A stretch of 64,000 bases of DNA, taken from Roseovarius indicus (GTDB lineage Bacteria > Pseudomonadota > Alphaproteobacteria > Rhodobacterales > Rhodobacteraceae). Made by a program: the position numbers and the translations under genes. The notes beneath the pieces were generated by a model. The model had not been told where the DNA came from. It saw only the letters and a program-made list of their open reading frames with translations, and did no database searches. Position 1 is the stretch's first letter. Every line of letters begins with the position of its first letter. Shown piece after piece: positions 63,050 to 64,000 of this stretch. The stretch spans positions 3,162,001-3,226,000 of the forward strand of contig NZ_CP031598.1 in NCBI RefSeq assembly GCF_008728195.1. Direction: 5' to 3'.

Positions 63050-64000
63050 TCAGATGTGGATCACCCGGTCATAGGCGTCGAGCACCGTCTCGTGCATCAT
63101 CTCGCTCAGCGTCGGGTGCGGGAAGACGGCGTGCATCAGGTCTTCCTCGGTGGTCTCGAGCTGCCGGCCCACGACGTAGCCCTGGATCAACTCGGTCACC
63201 TCTGCGCCCACCATGTGCGCGCCCAGAAGCTCGCCCGTCTTCTCGTCGAAAACAGTCTTCATCATCCCTTCCGCCTCGCCAAGGGCGATGGCCTTGCCGT
63301 TGCCGATAAAGGGGAAGCGGCCGACCTTGATCTTGTAGCCCTTCTCCTTGGCCTGCGCCTCGGTCATGCCGACGCTGGCAATCTGGGGATGGCAATAGGT
63401 GCAGCCGGCAATGCTGTCGGGGCGCACGGGGTGCGGATGCCCACCGGCAATCAGTTCAGCCACCATCACGCCTTCATGGCTGGCCTTGTGCGCCAGCCAC
63501 GGTGCACCGGCCAGGTCACCGATGGCGTAAAGCCCGTCGACGCCGGTGCGGCAGTACTCGTCGACGATGACGTGGGTCCGGTCGACCTTCACGCCCAGAT
63601 CTTCCAGCCCCAGCCCTTCGACATTGCCGACAATCCCCACGGCCGAGATCACCGTGTCGAACTCGTGCGTCTCGGTCTTGCCGCCGGTTTCGATATGGGC
63701 GGTCACCTTGCCCTTGGCGCGGTCGAGCTTCTTGACCGTCGCCTTCTCCATGATCTTCATCTTCTGCTTCTGGAACGCCTTCTTGGCAAAGGCCGAAATC
63801 TCGGCGTCTTCGACCGGCAGGATCCGGTCCATCACCTCGACCACGGTCGTGTCGGCGCCCAGCGTGTTGTAGAAACTGGCGAACTCGATCCCGATGGCGC
63901 CAGAGCCGATGACCAGCAGCTTCTTCGGCATCCGGGGGGGCAACAGCGCATGCTTGTAGGTCCAGACGAGATCGCCATCCGCCTCGAGACCCGGCAATTC
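63050..64000 (-). CDS. lpd: Dihydrolipoyl dehydrogenase (E3), partial
   Basis: The C-terminal 316 residues; the N-terminus lies beyond the right edge. LLVIGSGAIGIEFASFYNTL binds NAD+, AIGDLAGAPWLAHKASHEG is the second FAD contact, and the interface domain ends with the catalytic His-Glu pair in HAVFPHPTLSEMMHETVLDAYD. E3 reoxidises lipoamide in 2-oxoacid dehydrogenase and glycine-cleavage complexes. The redox-active disulfide region is outside the window. Which complex it serves cannot be told here. Confidence 0.95.
   Translation of the reverse strand, partial: ELPGLEADGDLVWTYKHALLPPRMPKKLLVIGSGAIGIEFASFYNTLGADTTVVEVMDRILPVEDAEISAFAKKAFQKQKMKIMEKATVKKLDRAKGKVTAHIETGGKTETHEFDTVISAVGIVGNVEGLGLEDLGVKVDRTHVIVDEYCRTGVDGLYAIGDLAGAPWLAHKASHEGVMVAELIAGGHPHPVRPDSIAGCTYCHPQIASVGMTEAQAKEKGYKIKVGRFPFIGNGKAIALGEAEGMMKTVFDEKTGELLGAHMVGAEVTELIQGYVVGRQLETTEEDLMHAVFPHPTLSEMMHETVLDAYDRVIHI

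Overview
This is a 64 kb stretch of GC-rich chromosome, very probably from a marine alphaproteobacterium of the Rhodobacteraceae (Roseobacter group). Pointers are a DddL-type DMSP lyase, TRAP transport with a linked Cache kinase, a single-cysteine DksA, the zwf-pgl-pgi cluster, family-typical DUF2927 and DUF2852 proteins, and a GAAC-N7-GAAC LexA box. I see no rRNA, tRNA, CRISPR array, integrase or transposase. All assignments were made by reading motifs; no database search was run.

Layout. 1-12.8 kb: a partial FAD monooxygenase, dksA, a MoxR ATPase / DUF2927 lipoprotein / small membrane protein / VWA cluster, nucleoside hydrolase plus acetyltransferase, selO, a phosphodiesterase-fold enzyme, a Na+/H+ antiporter, a PhzF protein, a Fur-family regulator and a stand-alone NIF3/CutA-like protein. 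13-23.5 kb: a DMT exporter, eno, dddL, an NAD-dependent reductase, a cupin, a 500-bp hairpin-rich gap, then pgi-pgl-zwf on the minus strand (entry to the Entner-Doudoroff route) and a radical SAM enzyme. 23.7-38.9 kb: an M24 creatinase-fold protein without metal ligands, an SLC13 permease, an M48 protease, a membrane-fused spermidine-synthase-like protein, a PIN protein, an RlmI-like methyltransferase, glnE, a YbaK deacylase, DUF2852 and RDD membrane proteins, the bpt aminoacyl-transferase, and a winged-helix/hydrolase fusion.

39-48 kb: a TRAP operon (dctP-dctQ-dctM, with an unusually long dctM) divergent from a Cache histidine kinase and NarL-type regulator, then the Tat-exported phosphatase phoX. 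48.3-52.4 kb: an acetolactate synthase operon preceded by a complete attenuator (promoter, 16-residue leader peptide with consecutive Ile/Val/Ile/Leu/Val codons, alternative hairpin, terminator); ilvB and ilvN are separated by two membrane-protein genes. 52.4-59.2 kb: a cold-shock-like small protein divergent from an XRE regulator, a Rieske oxygenase with a small partner, a parDE toxin-antitoxin pair, and a valine-degradation operon (acyl-CoA dehydrogenase, 3-hydroxyisobutyryl-CoA hydrolase, mmsB). 59.2-64 kb: a DUF2892 membrane protein with a palindrome and a start-codon hairpin, a small secreted protein, uvrA with an SOS box, and a partial lpd.

Non-coding structure is the most novel part. 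Two 54-bp copies of an 11-nt iterated motif lie 52 kb apart, each between convergent genes. A REP-like CAGCC/GGCTG repeat and a CCCCCGGGATATTT element each recur several times between genes. Several start codons are preceded by perfect inverted repeats.
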